Positions 36,001-44,468 are shown, counted from the stretch's first letter. The stretch: 64,000 nucleotides of DNA from Flavobacterium nitrogenifigens (GCF_003254565.1 NZ_QJRI01000170.1:97255-161254); one strand, 5' to 3'. Notes: generated by a model not told the origin, from the letters alone. A program made the numbers and translations.

Positions 36001-36850
36001 TCTTCGGGCAGCGTACTACCTTAAAAAAGAACTTCCCACGGAGATGCTCTCTACAATTTTGTATAAGGTCGCTACTGAAGAATGCCGAGATAGTTTTCTT
36101 TTAGAGCCTGATGAAATTACAAGTCTTTTTAAAGAAATTGGAAAACGTGAAGATAAAAACAATGAAACTTTAATTAAGCTAGAATGGCACTATCTTACCG
36201 TACTCAACTCCTACGCTTCGGGATATAAACCCAAACTATTGATTAATGAGTTATCTGAAAGTCCTGAGTTTTTTGTGGATGTACTCAAATGGATATATAT
36301 GCCTTCTGATGACAAAAATATAGAACCTGAACTCAAGAGCATTCCCAAGGAAACATTACAAAACTATGCACTCCGGGGATTCGATCTGTTAGAAAATTTC
36401 AAAAAAATCCCAGGTGTTCGATCTGATAATACTATTGACCATTCTGTAATAAACATGTGGATAAATAAGGTCAGAGAACTTGCCCAGACAGCAGACCGCA
36501 TTGAATTTGCCGACAAACATCTCGGTATACTTTTAGCTCAATTTTCGGAAGAAAACAAAGACTACTGGCCACCAGATGAGATTAGTCAAATTATTGAACG
36601 CATCAACACAACCAGCCTGAAGGATAACTTTTCAGTGACTGTTACAAATAAAAGAGGTTTTACCTCAAGAAGTCCCTTTGAAGGAGGAAACATCGAGAAA
36701 AACAATGCAGCTCATTTTCAAAAACTGGCGGATTTACATAAATACAATCATCCTAACCTATCTGAAATTTTCATGAAAATTTCAGAGGATTATTTAAACA
36801 CGGCGGGATATCAGGATAATCAGGCCGAACGGGACCGACTGGATCATTAA
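33062..36850 (+). CDS. Large protein with nuclease-like N-terminus and alpha-helical body; candidate defence protein
   Basis: 1262 residues. The first 150 hold a conserved block: GGWDGIVY (Asp54), then WEFGTNIKFKPKA (Glu74, Lys80/82/84) and DADYKKR, then YVFVTPMLW and VDLEQWL. The D-E-K spacing is compatible with a PD-(D/E)XK nuclease fold (inference). Next, at about 190, SGRENEVNQLCDFLNGS resembles the start of a STAND NTPase domain, but the expected P-loop is replaced by VQAKTKTEAL, so ATP binding is doubtful. The remaining 900 residues are helical and may be a solenoid. It is a lone gene in AT-rich cargo near the element's right end, with its own promoter. Large single-gene antiphage proteins often look like this. 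Confidence 0.6.
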   Translation: MKLIDRVDIESWAKKYEGKGFFPYLISKLVYFSTLPDAQINIPSGSAVFLGGWDGIVYSEQQRPYVPAGQSLWEFGTNIKFKPKADADYKKRSEDPLGYDPSQCTYVFVTPMLWAQKEEWRTEKLAENIWKDIWVFDAVDLEQWLDKSSPVALWFARELKKVPSDGTVDAEQFWAEWSIGDAGQIVPKIITSGRENEVNQLCDFLNGSPNIITVQAKTKTEALAFIIAAADCFEENQKQRFFSKTMVVEKEESYRTLYVNYAKTALNLIPKFDDKSLLQAAVSQGHHVMIPVGADYDIHHKTIILPTIGREGQIDGLVEMGLSKEDAERYSKEAGRDINKLRRLLKFIDNRAPWFKNENIREIIPALILGRWNIYNPGDCQILEKLSGLPFDDYMAILHRWRDFEDSPVLQIGNTWRLTSPLDLWNSVSKYITKNDLEILSESFMSVFNDTGNSGETQLISITYSFNPPKRYSIWTQEGLVQTLVMISLHGESIQSVLHTRPQIWVDQVINNLLFDADSDLWRRTNRKLPLIAEASPKSFFKAVQNSLQKNEPEIMGMFRTKADFLGESSSHTGLLWALEGLAWMPEHLFQATDILLKLAELDPGGKLSNRPAKSLADIYRPRYFQTLAPIQERMEILTAAIKRNPKEGWELLRKLMPKSHDMGSTNNKLRWRLFDKNITLDHSLQEATSAYHVILDLMLELFDNSDEKLAVIIEHSAKMTSFEDCEKMLVFIEANYVTIPKNSTLSRNKTRKILYLHRSSPDAYWSLNEEFLIRYQAIYNALEPEDPTAKYKWLFDSYQVNFPQGRLEIDDDKEEADYNSKVLKVRLEALKILSAEIGIDGVLKLADTPESTQILASVLSKAEQTESEIIEIVSTLKNTGSNKKLVSLYIGNKTSLHGLKWLFDLCSKLETMNLDDIDLFTLFSNVDPSEELWNYIANKSESFNETYWLSIGPYFARITTKESIIAINKLLVYKRFKSALRAAYYLKKELPTEMLSTILYKVATEECRDSFLLEPDEITSLFKEIGKREDKNNETLIKLEWHYLTVLNSYASGYKPKLLINELSESPEFFVDVLKWIYMPSDDKNIEPELKSIPKETLQNYALRGFDLLENFKKIPGVRSDNTIDHSVINMWINKVRELAQTADRIEFADKHLGILLAQFSEENKDYWPPDEISQIIERINTTSLKDNFSVTVTNKRGFTSRSPFEGGNIEKNNAAHFQKLADLHKYNHPNLSEIFMKISEDYLNTAGYQDNQAERDRLDH

Positions 36851-36992
36851 TCCAACAAAAGCTGTAAAAATAAATCTTGAAACATCTTGAAATAGGCTTT
36901 CGATAGGGAACGGTATTTTTATTAATATCAATATTAGTATATTGACTACTAATAATTTTAATCAAGTACATCCAATAACTTATAATAATTAA

Positions 36993-37148
36993 ATGTTTTG
37001 CATGAATGTTTTAATCTTAACAAGGCTGGAATTATATGAAAAAATATGGTCAACGCCAATGGTAGTTTTAGCCAAAGAATTCAATTTATCGGATAATGGT
37101 CTGAGAAAAATATGTAAAAAACACAAAAGCTCTTTAAAATATTTATAA
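36993..37148 (+). pseudogene. Truncated helix-turn-helix gene remnant
   Basis: A 51-codon frame beginning MFCMNVLILTRLELYEKIW and continuing PMVVLAKEFNLSDNGLRKICKKHK. This matches the N-terminal DNA-binding module of longer Bacteroidota proteins (an R-x-x-LY-x-x-(V/I)W ... SD-x-(G/A)L-x-KIC-KK pattern), which normally continues with a proline-rich stretch and GYW. Here it ends six residues later at TAA, so the rest is lost. It probably is debris from an earlier insertion or deletion at the cargo edge. Confidence 0.55.
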
Positions 37149-37285
37149 TTTTAAATTATTCGGCTAATTGAACTCAAGATGCCGGAAATCCTATTAAAAT
37201 ATGCACGGCTCTTTTTTGTTTTGTCCTCTAAAGAAAGAATTTAGACTCTCAGGTTCGAATCTTTTGTATTTTTACTATGATCCAA

Positions 37286-37630
37286 TTATTTATTACGATT
37301 ATATTTCAATACATCTGATTCGATTTCCTGAATTGTTTTCTTTTTACCTTTAGAAATCCAGGCCAAAAGTTCATCTTCAAAAAAATATAGTTTTTTACCA
37401 TACTTATAACACGGAATTTTTCTCTGCCTTACAAGAGCATAAATCGTAGGCTTTGCTTTTCCTATCAGCAGGCTAGCTTCTTCAACGCCGATGGGATAGC
37501 TTTTTTCTTTAGATTCATATATCTGCACATTTTGAATCAAAGACTTAATTTCTGCAATTTCTTTCGCTAAGAATGATACTGCTTTAGGCAGGTCTTCAAA
37601 AGAGATATTCTTTATGTCCATAACTATCAA
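37286..37630 (-). CDS. Excisionase-like helix-turn-helix protein
   Basis: 114 residues (113-codon or shorter if the ATG at 37621 is used). The C-terminal half is a MerR/Xis-type winged HTH: YPIGVEEASLLIGKAKPTIYALVRQRKIPCYKYGKKLYFFEDELLAWI, written here in fragments YPIGVEEASLL, KPTIYALVRQRKIP and KKLYFFEDELLAW. Proteins of this type act as recombination directionality factors or regulators in Bacteroidota integrative elements. It lies 98 bases downstream of the integrase operon on the same strand, which supports a role in excision. Confidence 0.8.
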   Translation of the reverse strand: MIVMDIKNISFEDLPKAVSFLAKEIAEIKSLIQNVQIYESKEKSYPIGVEEASLLIGKAKPTIYALVRQRKIPCYKYGKKLYFFEDELLAWISKGKKKTIQEIESDVLKYNRNK

Positions 37631-37728
37631 TTTTATTTGTTATGGCACAAATGAAAAAAGTGTTTTCGCTGTGTCCTTTAACACAACAAAAACACTTAAA
37701 AAACACGGTGTTTAATAAGTATTGGCAT

Positions 37729-38478
37729 TTATAAATCAGTAATATCTTCCGTAATTTTTATAAAACCTTTCTGTTCATCATCTTTAAGATGCGTTTTAAT
37801 ACTGTTCTCTTCAACATCTTTTAAAGCATCAGCAAAGGTCAGTTTTAAAAATTGTGCGGCTTTGCCCTGTGTGCTAAGTTTAAAATAATTCCAGATATTC
37901 CAGCCAAAATGATAAAGATCGAGATTGGACAGATCTTTTACTTTAATCGGCTTAATATTTTCTAAATTTATTTCTGCAGCATATATATTAATATTTTTAC
38001 CCAATTGATTCAAATCATCATCCAACGCATACAACGCGAACTCCTGATGCGCATAACGTATCGCTGTATCAATTCTGGCTTGTTTGTGAGTTTTGATTGC
38101 ATTTTGCCTCTCTTGCCTTATCTGCTCAATATCGATGGCTATTTTTTTGTTTTCAGGTTCCGCAAGTCTAGTTAAAGCATCCAGCTTCTGCTCTTCATTA
38201 TTGTCAAGTTCTACATTTGGAATCAGGCTTTCAATTAATCCATTTTTTTTTGCCTTCAAAAAACGTTTCACTAATCTCTCAGCCAAATCGTTTAGAAATA
38301 AACTTAGAATTGCAAACATTAAAACTCCAAATCCAGTGCTGATCCAAAAGAAAACGCCCGCCGAATATTCATCCGCACCTTTTTCCAGCAGCACCATTCT
38401 TCCTATTATGCCGACAAAGACACAGACCAAAAATACAGAAAGGTAAACTACAATATATTCGAAGTACTTTGTTTTCAT
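37729..38478 (-). CDS. Membrane protein of unknown function coupled to the integrase
   Basis: 249 residues. Two hydrophobic helices (about 8-30 and 42-65) anchor an otherwise soluble, charged, helical protein of about 180 residues (KNKKIAIDIEQIRQERQNA, then KTHKQARIDTAIRYA). Its ATG shares one base with the integrase stop codon (TAATG), so translation is coupled. No family is recognised. A membrane protein translated with a recombinase is unusual. Confidence 0.7.
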   Translation of the reverse strand: MKTKYFEYIVVYLSVFLVCVFVGIIGRMVLLEKGADEYSAGVFFWISTGFGVLMFAILSLFLNDLAERLVKRFLKAKKNGLIESLIPNVELDNNEEQKLDALTRLAEPENKKIAIDIEQIRQERQNAIKTHKQARIDTAIRYAHQEFALYALDDDLNQLGKNINIYAAEINLENIKPIKVKDLSNLDLYHFGWNIWNYFKLSTQGKAAQFLKLTFADALKDVEENSIKTHLKDDEQKGFIKITEDITDL

Positions 38479-39734
38479 TAATCTTTTTTCTTTAAAGATA
38501 CCAATTGTATTGCTTCTGATGCCTTGTTTTTCTTCTCATCTACTACTTTTGCATAGATTTGGGTAGTTTTTACATTCGTATGCCCTAGCATTTTACTGAC
38601 CGTATAAATGTCTGTTCCGCTCGATAGTTGCAGTGTAGCAAATGTATGGCGGAAGCAGTGGAAGGTTATATTTTTTTTAATTTTCGCTGCTTCAATCCAC
38701 TTTTTCAGAGGGCGCGAAATCCAAGAGGTGTCTGTCAAATCCTCAAAAACAAGCTGCTCAGGAAGCCGCGGTTCTCCGCAAAGCTGGAAAGCCTGCTGAG
38801 AAATTGGCATATATTCGACGCCTCTTGTTTTTTTTTGTGTAAAATGTAATTTCGCTGTACCATTTTCCAGACTAATTTCTTTCCAGCGGAGCTTCTGAAT
38901 GTCGGAATGTCTCAGGCCTGTAAGCGCAGAGAAAAGCGCGGCCCTTTTAAGAACGTCTTTTTCGCAGGGCGTTGTTGCCAATACATTCAATTCCTCAATG
39001 GTCAGATACTCGCGTCTTGATTCCTGTTCAGGGATGCCTTTTATTTTTGAAGATAAATCAACAGTTAAATATCCGTCGATAAATGCCTGTTTTAATGCTG
39101 CTTTAAATATTGCAAAATACGTTCCCGCGGTGTTGCGGGAAAGTGTTCCTTTTTTACCTCCACCGAGCGGAGCGCCCAGCAGAAACAGTTTAAAATCTTC
39201 CGCCATTCCGCTGTCAATACGGGAAAACGTCAAATTACCTTTTGAAAAGTTTTTTAAAAATTCGGCCAACCGCTCCCAATTGATGCGAATGGATTTTGAA
39301 CTTCCGTTGTGCCTTTTAGCAGCAACTGCAGCAACGTATTTTATAAAATCTTCTTTTCCTTTTTCTTTCTGTTCAGCCAACAGTTTATCAGCATCACTAT
39401 ACAGATCTACATTATCGTATTCTTTCTGCCTGATTTTACGCACTCCGTCAGCATACAGCATTATTTCACGGTCGCTTTCGTTTCTGCAGATTATAATTCC
39501 GTTATCACTGCGTTTGGGTTTGTAGGACTTTGATCCCGCTGCATCTGTGCGGGCAGTTCTTTTCTTGTCCCACTCCACTGTTGTTACCGTTCTGTTCAAA
39601 TATTCACGGATTCTCTGGGGAGTTTTCTTTCCGGAAACCTCAACAGGATAACTTTCTATGTAAACATACCATTCTTTTCGGTCTTCTGCTTTTCGAAGAC
39701 GCACGGTCACCTTGGTTTTTGCTAATTGTTTCAT
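38478..39734 (-). CDS. Tyrosine recombinase (integrase) of the element
   Basis: 418 residues. Arm-binding domain (about 1-110), SAM-like core-binding domain (about 125-215), then the catalytic domain. Catalytic residues are visible: Arg in TGLRHSDIQKLRW, Lys region in FTQKKTRG, His-x-x-Arg in HCFRHTFATL, His in MLGHTNVKTT and the nucleophile Tyr in TQIYAKV. These enzymes integrate and excise mobile elements at an att site. Its start overlaps the upstream regulator stop (ATGA). It sits within 0.75 kb of the dnaK 3' end, the apparent right edge of the element. Confidence 0.95.
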   Translation of the reverse strand: MKQLAKTKVTVRLRKAEDRKEWYVYIESYPVEVSGKKTPQRIREYLNRTVTTVEWDKKRTARTDAAGSKSYKPKRSDNGIIICRNESDREIMLYADGVRKIRQKEYDNVDLYSDADKLLAEQKEKGKEDFIKYVAAVAAKRHNGSSKSIRINWERLAEFLKNFSKGNLTFSRIDSGMAEDFKLFLLGAPLGGGKKGTLSRNTAGTYFAIFKAALKQAFIDGYLTVDLSSKIKGIPEQESRREYLTIEELNVLATTPCEKDVLKRAALFSALTGLRHSDIQKLRWKEISLENGTAKLHFTQKKTRGVEYMPISQQAFQLCGEPRLPEQLVFEDLTDTSWISRPLKKWIEAAKIKKNITFHCFRHTFATLQLSSGTDIYTVSKMLGHTNVKTTQIYAKVVDEKKNKASEAIQLVSLKKKD

Positions 39735-40285
39735 ATAAAATCATTTCCGTTATACAAGTCGTCAATTTCGCTTTTTGGAGCAAATACATGCTTTCCAATT
39801 TGTCTGGTCGGGATTGAATATTTCCTGATATGGCTGTAGACAGAACCTTCGGATATCTGAAATCTATGAGCTATTTCCCCGATTGAATAGCAGTCCTCTT
39901 TTTCAAGGCTGTATAATTTTTTGTTCGGCAGACTTTCAGTCTGCCGAAGGCTTCGTGCAGGTCCATACAGCTCTTGCATAACTCTGCGGTCTATTCTCAG
40001 AAGGCGGGTTCCCAGGTTAACTGAAGGAATTTTTCCCTGGCCGACAAGCCGGTAAAGGGTTCTTTTGGCGACACCAAAAAGAATGCCAGCTTCCGCAACA
40101 GAAATAAAGATCCTGTCCTTGGGTATTTTATCTGCCAGCGCATTGATAACCGCTTCCTTTTTAAGTTGCAGCATCTTGAATTTGTATGCCCTTTTGCTGC
40201 ATTTAGGAGAGCAGTATACAGAAGTCACGCTTTTAGGCAGAAATCCGTCCCCGCAGACAAGACATTGTTTATCTATTCTCTTCAT
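39731..40285 (-). CDS. Zinc-finger plus two helix-turn-helix domain regulator
   Basis: 184 residues. N-terminal zinc-knuckle CLVCGDGFLPKSVTSVYCSPKC (cysteines in two CxxC/CxxxC pairs, given in part). Two excisionase-type HTH units follow: VAEAGILFGVAKRTLYRLVGQG at about 62-85 and IGEIAHRFQISEGSVYSHIRK at about 138-160. First gene of the integration operon, overlapping the integrase start by four bases. Likely controls integration or excision by binding repeats near the element end. It could also help to bend att DNA. Confidence 0.8.
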   Translation of the reverse strand: MKRIDKQCLVCGDGFLPKSVTSVYCSPKCSKRAYKFKMLQLKKEAVINALADKIPKDRIFISVAEAGILFGVAKRTLYRLVGQGKIPSVNLGTRLLRIDRRVMQELYGPARSLRQTESLPNKKLYSLEKEDCYSIGEIAHRFQISEGSVYSHIRKYSIPTRQIGKHVFAPKSEIDDLYNGNDFI

Positions 40286-40367
40286 CTCCGTTATCTACTG
40301 ATTAAGTTAATATTAGCTTAAATAAGTGCCACTTTATCGCCTATTAAGTGCCGGTACAAATGTGGTA

Positions 40368-40375
40368 CAAATATA
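40368..40375 (-). promoter_or_regulatory. Candidate -7 box (TATATTTG) for the integration operon
   Basis: The minus strand TATATTTG overlaps the second GGTACAAAT copy, about 85 bases upstream of the 40285 start. The overlap suggests repression or occlusion by a repeat-binding protein. Confidence 0.45.
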
Positions 40376-40425
40376 TGATAAAAAACGATTAAAAAACATT
40401 AAAATTAAAAAGGGAATAAAATGAA

Positions 40426-40458
40426 AAAGCGCTGTAAACATTATGTTTACAGCGCTTT
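40426..40458 (-). terminator. dnaK terminator
   Basis: A 16-base perfect stem (40426-40441 and 40443-40458) around a single-base centre; on the minus strand it is followed by TTTTTCATTTTATT. It lies 32 bases past the dnaK stop and separates the chromosome gene from the element. Confidence 0.85.
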
Positions 40459-40490
40459 AGCACTTATTGTTAACTGTTGTTAATCAGTAC

Positions 40491-42374
40491 TTATTTGACT
40501 TCTTCGAATTCAACATCTTCAACGTTATCTCCAGAAGACTGCTCTTGTTGTGGAGCAGCTTGTTGTCCTTCACCTCCTTGAGCGTACATTGCTTCTGTAG
40601 CTGTTTTCCAAGCTGCATTTACATTGTCTAATCCTTTTTGGATTGCGTCAAGATCTTGAGATTGGTGAGCCATTCTCAATTCAGTTAAAGCGTATTCGAT
40701 AGCTGTTTTTTGATCGTCTGTCAATTTATCTCCTAACTCTTTCAATTGAGATTCAGTTTGGAAAATAGTACTGTCAGCTTCGTTCAATTTCTCAGCTCTT
40801 TCTTTTGCAATTCTGTCAGCATCAGCGTTAGCTTCAGCATCTTTTTTCATTTTTTCGATTTCTTCAGCTGTTAATCCAGAAGAAGCTTCGATACGGATAT
40901 CGTGAGATTTTCCAGTTCCTTTGTCAGTTGCAGAAACTTTGATGATACCATTAGCATCGATATCGAAAGTTACTTCGATTTGAGGAACTCCTCTTGGTGC
41001 TGGTGGAATACCATCTAAGTGGAAACGACCGATAGTTTTGTTATCAGCAGCCATAGCTCTTTCTCCTTGTAAAACGTGAATTTCAACAGATGGTTGAGAA
41101 TCAGCAGCAGTAGAGAATACTTGAGATTTTTTAGTTGGGATAGTTGTGTTAGACTCGATTAATTTAGTCAATACACCACCCATAGTTTCGATACCTAAAG
41201 AAAGAGGAGTTACGTCAAGTAACAATACATCTTTTACATCTCCAGATAAAACTCCACCTTGAATAGCAGCTCCAATAGCCACAACCTCATCAGGGTTAAC
41301 ACCTTTAGAAGCTTTTTTACCGAAGAATTTTTCAACTTCGTCAGCGATTCTTGGCATACGAGTAGAACCTCCTACAAGGATTACTTCGTCGATATCAGAT
41401 GTAGATAAACCTGCATCTTTTAATGCTTTAGCAACTGGCTCCATAGAACGTTTTACTAAAGAATCAGATAATTGCTCAAATTTAGCTCTAGATAATTTTT
41501 TCACTAAGTGTTTTGGTCCAGAAGCAGTCGCAGTTACGTATGGTAAGTTGATTTCTGTTTCAGCAGAAGATGATAATTCAATCTTAGCTTTCTCAGCAGC
41601 TTCTTTTAAACGTTGTAATGACATTGGATCTAAACGTAAATCAATACCTTCTTCAGATTTGAATTCGTCAGCTAACCAGTCAATAATAACTTGGTCAAAG
41701 TCATCACCACCTAAGTGAGTATCACCATTTGTAGATAATACTTCAAATACACCGTCTCCTAATTCAAGAACAGAGATATCAAAAGTACCTCCACCTAAAT
41801 CGTAAACAGCAATTTTTTGATCATTTCCTTTTTTATCTAATCCGTAAGCAAGTGCAGCAGCAGTTGGCTCGTTGATGATACGCATAACTTTAAGACCAGC
41901 GATTTCTCCAGCTTCTTTTGTAGCTTGACGTTGCGCATCGTTAAAGTAAGCAGGAACTGTAATAACTGCCTCAGTTACTGTTTGACCTAAATAGTCTTCA
42001 GCAGTTTTTTTCATTTTTTGAAGTGTCATTGCAGACAATTCTTGAGCAGTGTATAAACGACCGTCAATATCCACACGTGGAGTATTGTTGTCACCTTTTA
42101 CAACACTGTAAGGAACTCTTTTTGCTTCTTCTTGAGTTTCAGCAAAAGTGTGTCCCATAAAACGTTTAATAGAAGCAATCGTTTTTGTAGGGTTAGTTAC
42201 TGCTTGTCTTTTTGCAGGATCACCTACTTTAATTTCTCCACCTTCAACAAAAGCGATGATAGATGGTGTAGTTCTTTTTCCTTCTGCGTTAGGGATAACA
42301 ACTGCTTCGTTACCTTCCATTACAGAAACACAAGAGTTCGTCGTACCTAAGTCAATTCCGATTATTTTACCCAT
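40491..42374 (-). CDS. dnaK: Molecular chaperone DnaK (Hsp70)
   Basis: 627 residues, normal length. Nucleotide-binding domain with [11 protein letters not shown] at the start, [12 protein letters not shown] and [10 protein letters not shown]; substrate-binding domain with [17 protein letters not shown]; helical lid and a C-terminal [11 protein letters not shown] end, close to the usual acidic EEVD-like tail of bacterial DnaK. It refolds and protects proteins with DnaJ and GrpE, neither of which is adjacent. Codon usage is that of the low-G+C host. The upstream region has repeated TGTCA elements. Confidence 0.98.
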   Translation of the reverse strand: MGKIIGIDLGTTNSCVSVMEGNEAVVIPNAEGKRTTPSIIAFVEGGEIKVGDPAKRQAVTNPTKTIASIKRFMGHTFAETQEEAKRVPYSVVKGDNNTPRVDIDGRLYTAQELSAMTLQKMKKTAEDYLGQTVTEAVITVPAYFNDAQRQATKEAGEIAGLKVMRIINEPTAAALAYGLDKKGNDQKIAVYDLGGGTFDISVLELGDGVFEVLSTNGDTHLGGDDFDQVIIDWLADEFKSEEGIDLRLDPMSLQRLKEAAEKAKIELSSSAETEINLPYVTATASGPKHLVKKLSRAKFEQLSDSLVKRSMEPVAKALKDAGLSTSDIDEVILVGGSTRMPRIADEVEKFFGKKASKGVNPDEVVAIGAAIQGGVLSGDVKDVLLLDVTPLSLGIETMGGVLTKLIESNTTIPTKKSQVFSTAADSQPSVEIHVLQGERAMAADNKTIGRFHLDGIPPAPRGVPQIEVTFDIDANGIIKVSATDKGTGKSHDIRIEASSGLTAEEIEKMKKDAEANADADRIAKERAEKLNEADSTIFQTESQLKELGDKLTDDQKTAIEYALTELRMAHQSQDLDAIQKGLDNVNAAWKTATEAMYAQGGEGQQAAPQQEQSSGDNVEDVEFEEVK

Positions 42375-42460
42375 TTTTTATATATTTAATTTTTGATTTA
42401 ATTTTATAACTCAGGTGGCATAAGTCAATCTTTGTGCCATTATAAAAAACTAAATAAAAT

Positions 42461-42550
42461 TGTCAGTTTTGCGTCAGTGCCCTAAAAACAATCTGACAAC
42501 ATGACATTTTTAAAACCTGACAAGCGTGGCATATTTCCTTTTAAGTGTCA
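42461..42550 (-). promoter_or_regulatory. Repeated TGTCA/TGACA elements upstream of dnaK
   Basis: TGTCAG at 42461-42466, CTGACA at 42493-42498, TGACA at 42502-42506, CTGACA at 42517-42522 and TGTCA at 42546-42550. On the dnaK strand several are in the same orientation, for example TGTCA TGT TGTCAG. This looks like a binding array for a stress regulator. No CIRCE element is seen. The -7 box for dnaK was not found. Confidence 0.45.
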
Positions 42551-42656
42551 TTATTAGAACATTAAATAAGATAAAATATATTTTTCATTCAGGTTCATCA
42601 AAAATTTTTATCACTCCTACATAAAAGAGAATTAATTATATTCGTTAAAAAAATCA

Positions 42657-43043
42657 ATGAAAGAAAAATACCCTTTTTTAGTAGAAAGAATACAATCTAT
42701 TTTAATTGATTCAGTATTAATAATCGCTTGCATGATCATTTTTTCAGACATTTTATCCAATTTTAAAAATGTTCCTGATTGGCTAAGAGCTGTTTTATTA
42801 ATAGCGTTATTTATGTATGAACCTATTGCAACAACTTTTGGAGGAACAATTGGAAACAATATTAAAAGCATTAGAATTAGAAAAAATTCAGACGAAACAA
42901 AATCAATAAATATTTTACAGGCAATAATTCGATATTCATTCAAATTATTATTAGGATGGCTTTCTTTTATATCTATTTTTTCGAGTTCAAAGAAAAGAGC
43001 AATCCATGACATTATCAGCGGAACTGTAGTAGTAAAAATCTAA
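42657..43043 (+). CDS. RDD family membrane protein
   Basis: 128 residues. It begins with the RDD-like motif around FLVERIQSILIDSVLIIACMIIF, with three predicted membrane helices and GGTIGNNIKSIRIRK, KRAIHDIISGTVVV later. The RDD family is poorly understood; some members act in ion transport. It is divergent from dnaK and upstream of the antiporter gene by 25 bases, so the two may form an operon. Confidence 0.85.
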   Translation: MKEKYPFLVERIQSILIDSVLIIACMIIFSDILSNFKNVPDWLRAVLLIALFMYEPIATTFGGTIGNNIKSIRIRKNSDETKSINILQAIIRYSFKLLLGWLSFISIFSSSKKRAIHDIISGTVVVKI

Positions 43044-43068
43044 AAACTAAATTTAGCGCATCAGCATA

Positions 43069-44352
43069 ATGGAAAACTACACCATAATCATTTTCATATT
43101 AGCCATCGTCATCGGTATTTCTGCTTTTGCAGACAAAGCCAAACTTCCCTACCCTATTCTGCTAGTTATTGTTGGAGTTGCCATCGGATTTATTCCAACG
43201 ATAAATGAAATCGAAATCAATCCCGAAATCATTTTCCTTATTTTTCTTCCCCCGCTCTTATATGATGCTTCGTTTAATATTTCGCCAAAACATTTCAAAA
43301 CCAATATAAGCACAATTAGTTCACTAGCAATACCACTAGTTTTTTTCACTACTTTTTGGATTGCAGTAGTTTCCCATTATATGATTCCCGGCATGACATG
43401 GCCTTTATCGTTTGTACTGGGAGCTGTACTTTCAGCCACTGATGCTGTAGCGGCCATAAACATCACAAAAGGACTCGGAATACCCCAAAAAACCTTAACA
43501 ATACTCGAAGGTGAAAGCTTAATAAACGACGCCTCAGCATTGGTTGCCTATCATTTTGCAGTTGCTGCCGTTATGGGGGCTACTTTTGTAATCTGGAAAG
43601 CCGCTTTTCAATTTGTTTTCTTATTGGCAGGAGGTTTTTTGGTAGGTGCGGTAATGGGGAAAATATTAGGAATCATACTAAGAACGGTTAGAAACAACAT
43701 TAATGTCGTTGTAAGTTTTATGCTTTTAATGCCTTTTGTCACCTATCTTGTTGCCGAGCATTTACACGTTTCTGGAGTTATAGCAGTTGTTTTCTTAGGT
43801 TTGGCAATGGCACGTTTAAGTAGTAAAGTTTTTCCTGAGCACTTAAAAAACAGTTCTAAAAGTCTTTGGGACGTTATTATCTTTTTACTCAACGGATTAA
43901 TTTTTATCTTAATCGGACTCAATTTCAGATACGTTTTAGAAGATATAGAGAGCAACATGATTTTGCCTTATATTGGTTATGCGATAATAATAACAATTGT
44001 AGCATTACTCACGAGAATGGTCCGAATATTTCTTCAAAAAATAAACCTCCAGAAAGCCTTTAAAAATAACGACAAGAAAAAGCGAAAAGTAAGCGAAAAT
44101 GCTCTTCTCGACTTCGGAAACAGTTTAATTATTAGCTGGTCAGGAATGCGAGGCATTGTTTCGCTTGCCATTGCAATTGGATTGCCAAAATTCTTAGAAG
44201 ACGGAACTCCTTTTCCGCATAGAAATTCTATTATTTTTATTTCTGTCGCAGTTGTATTATTGACATTAATCGGGCAAGGATTAACACTACCATGGATTGT
44301 TAAAAAAATAAACGAAAAAGCAGCGCAAAACAAAATTGACTCTACTTCATAA
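43069..44352 (+). CDS. Na+/H+ antiporter, CPA1 family
   Basis: 427 residues with about 12 membrane helices. Key family motifs are present: GAVLSATDAVAA (the TDAVA segment), EGESLINDASALV (the ND motif for cation binding) and a late SWSGMRGIVSLA. It exchanges Na+ for H+ across the inner membrane for pH and salt control. The C-terminus is short and cytoplasmic. Likely co-transcribed with the RDD gene. Confidence 0.93.
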   Translation: MENYTIIIFILAIVIGISAFADKAKLPYPILLVIVGVAIGFIPTINEIEINPEIIFLIFLPPLLYDASFNISPKHFKTNISTISSLAIPLVFFTTFWIAVVSHYMIPGMTWPLSFVLGAVLSATDAVAAINITKGLGIPQKTLTILEGESLINDASALVAYHFAVAAVMGATFVIWKAAFQFVFLLAGGFLVGAVMGKILGIILRTVRNNINVVVSFMLLMPFVTYLVAEHLHVSGVIAVVFLGLAMARLSSKVFPEHLKNSSKSLWDVIIFLLNGLIFILIGLNFRYVLEDIESNMILPYIGYAIIITIVALLTRMVRIFLQKINLQKAFKNNDKKKRKVSENALLDFGNSLIISWSGMRGIVSLAIAIGLPKFLEDGTPFPHRNSIIFISVAVVLLTLIGQGLTLPWIVKKINEKAAQNKIDSTS

Positions 44353-44468
44353 AGTATAAAAAAACAAATTCAACTTTATCCTTTCTTTATTTTCATTACC
44401 TTCATTGTTTTTTAAACCACTATAAACAAATACTTTAAAAAACTATTTCCAAGAAACTAAAAAACAAC

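Larger units (their letters stand above)
40321..40468. repeat. Short repeats at the element edge (candidate integrase/regulator sites)
   Basis: TAAGTGCC occurs at 40323-40330 and 40345-40352 (22 bases apart) and its inverse GCACTTA at 40460-40466. GGTACAAAT occurs twice at 40353-40361 and 40364-40372, 11 bases apart, one helical turn. All lie between the regulator and dnaK, where the right attachment site must be. Exact core and cut points cannot be fixed without the left end. Confidence 0.45.

Noticed and set aside
37252..37261. GGTTCGAATC, a tRNA T-loop-like sequence
   Set aside because: Stem bases do not pair well and no acceptor or anticodon arm is found nearby; probably chance, though a tRNA-derived att remnant cannot be ruled out.
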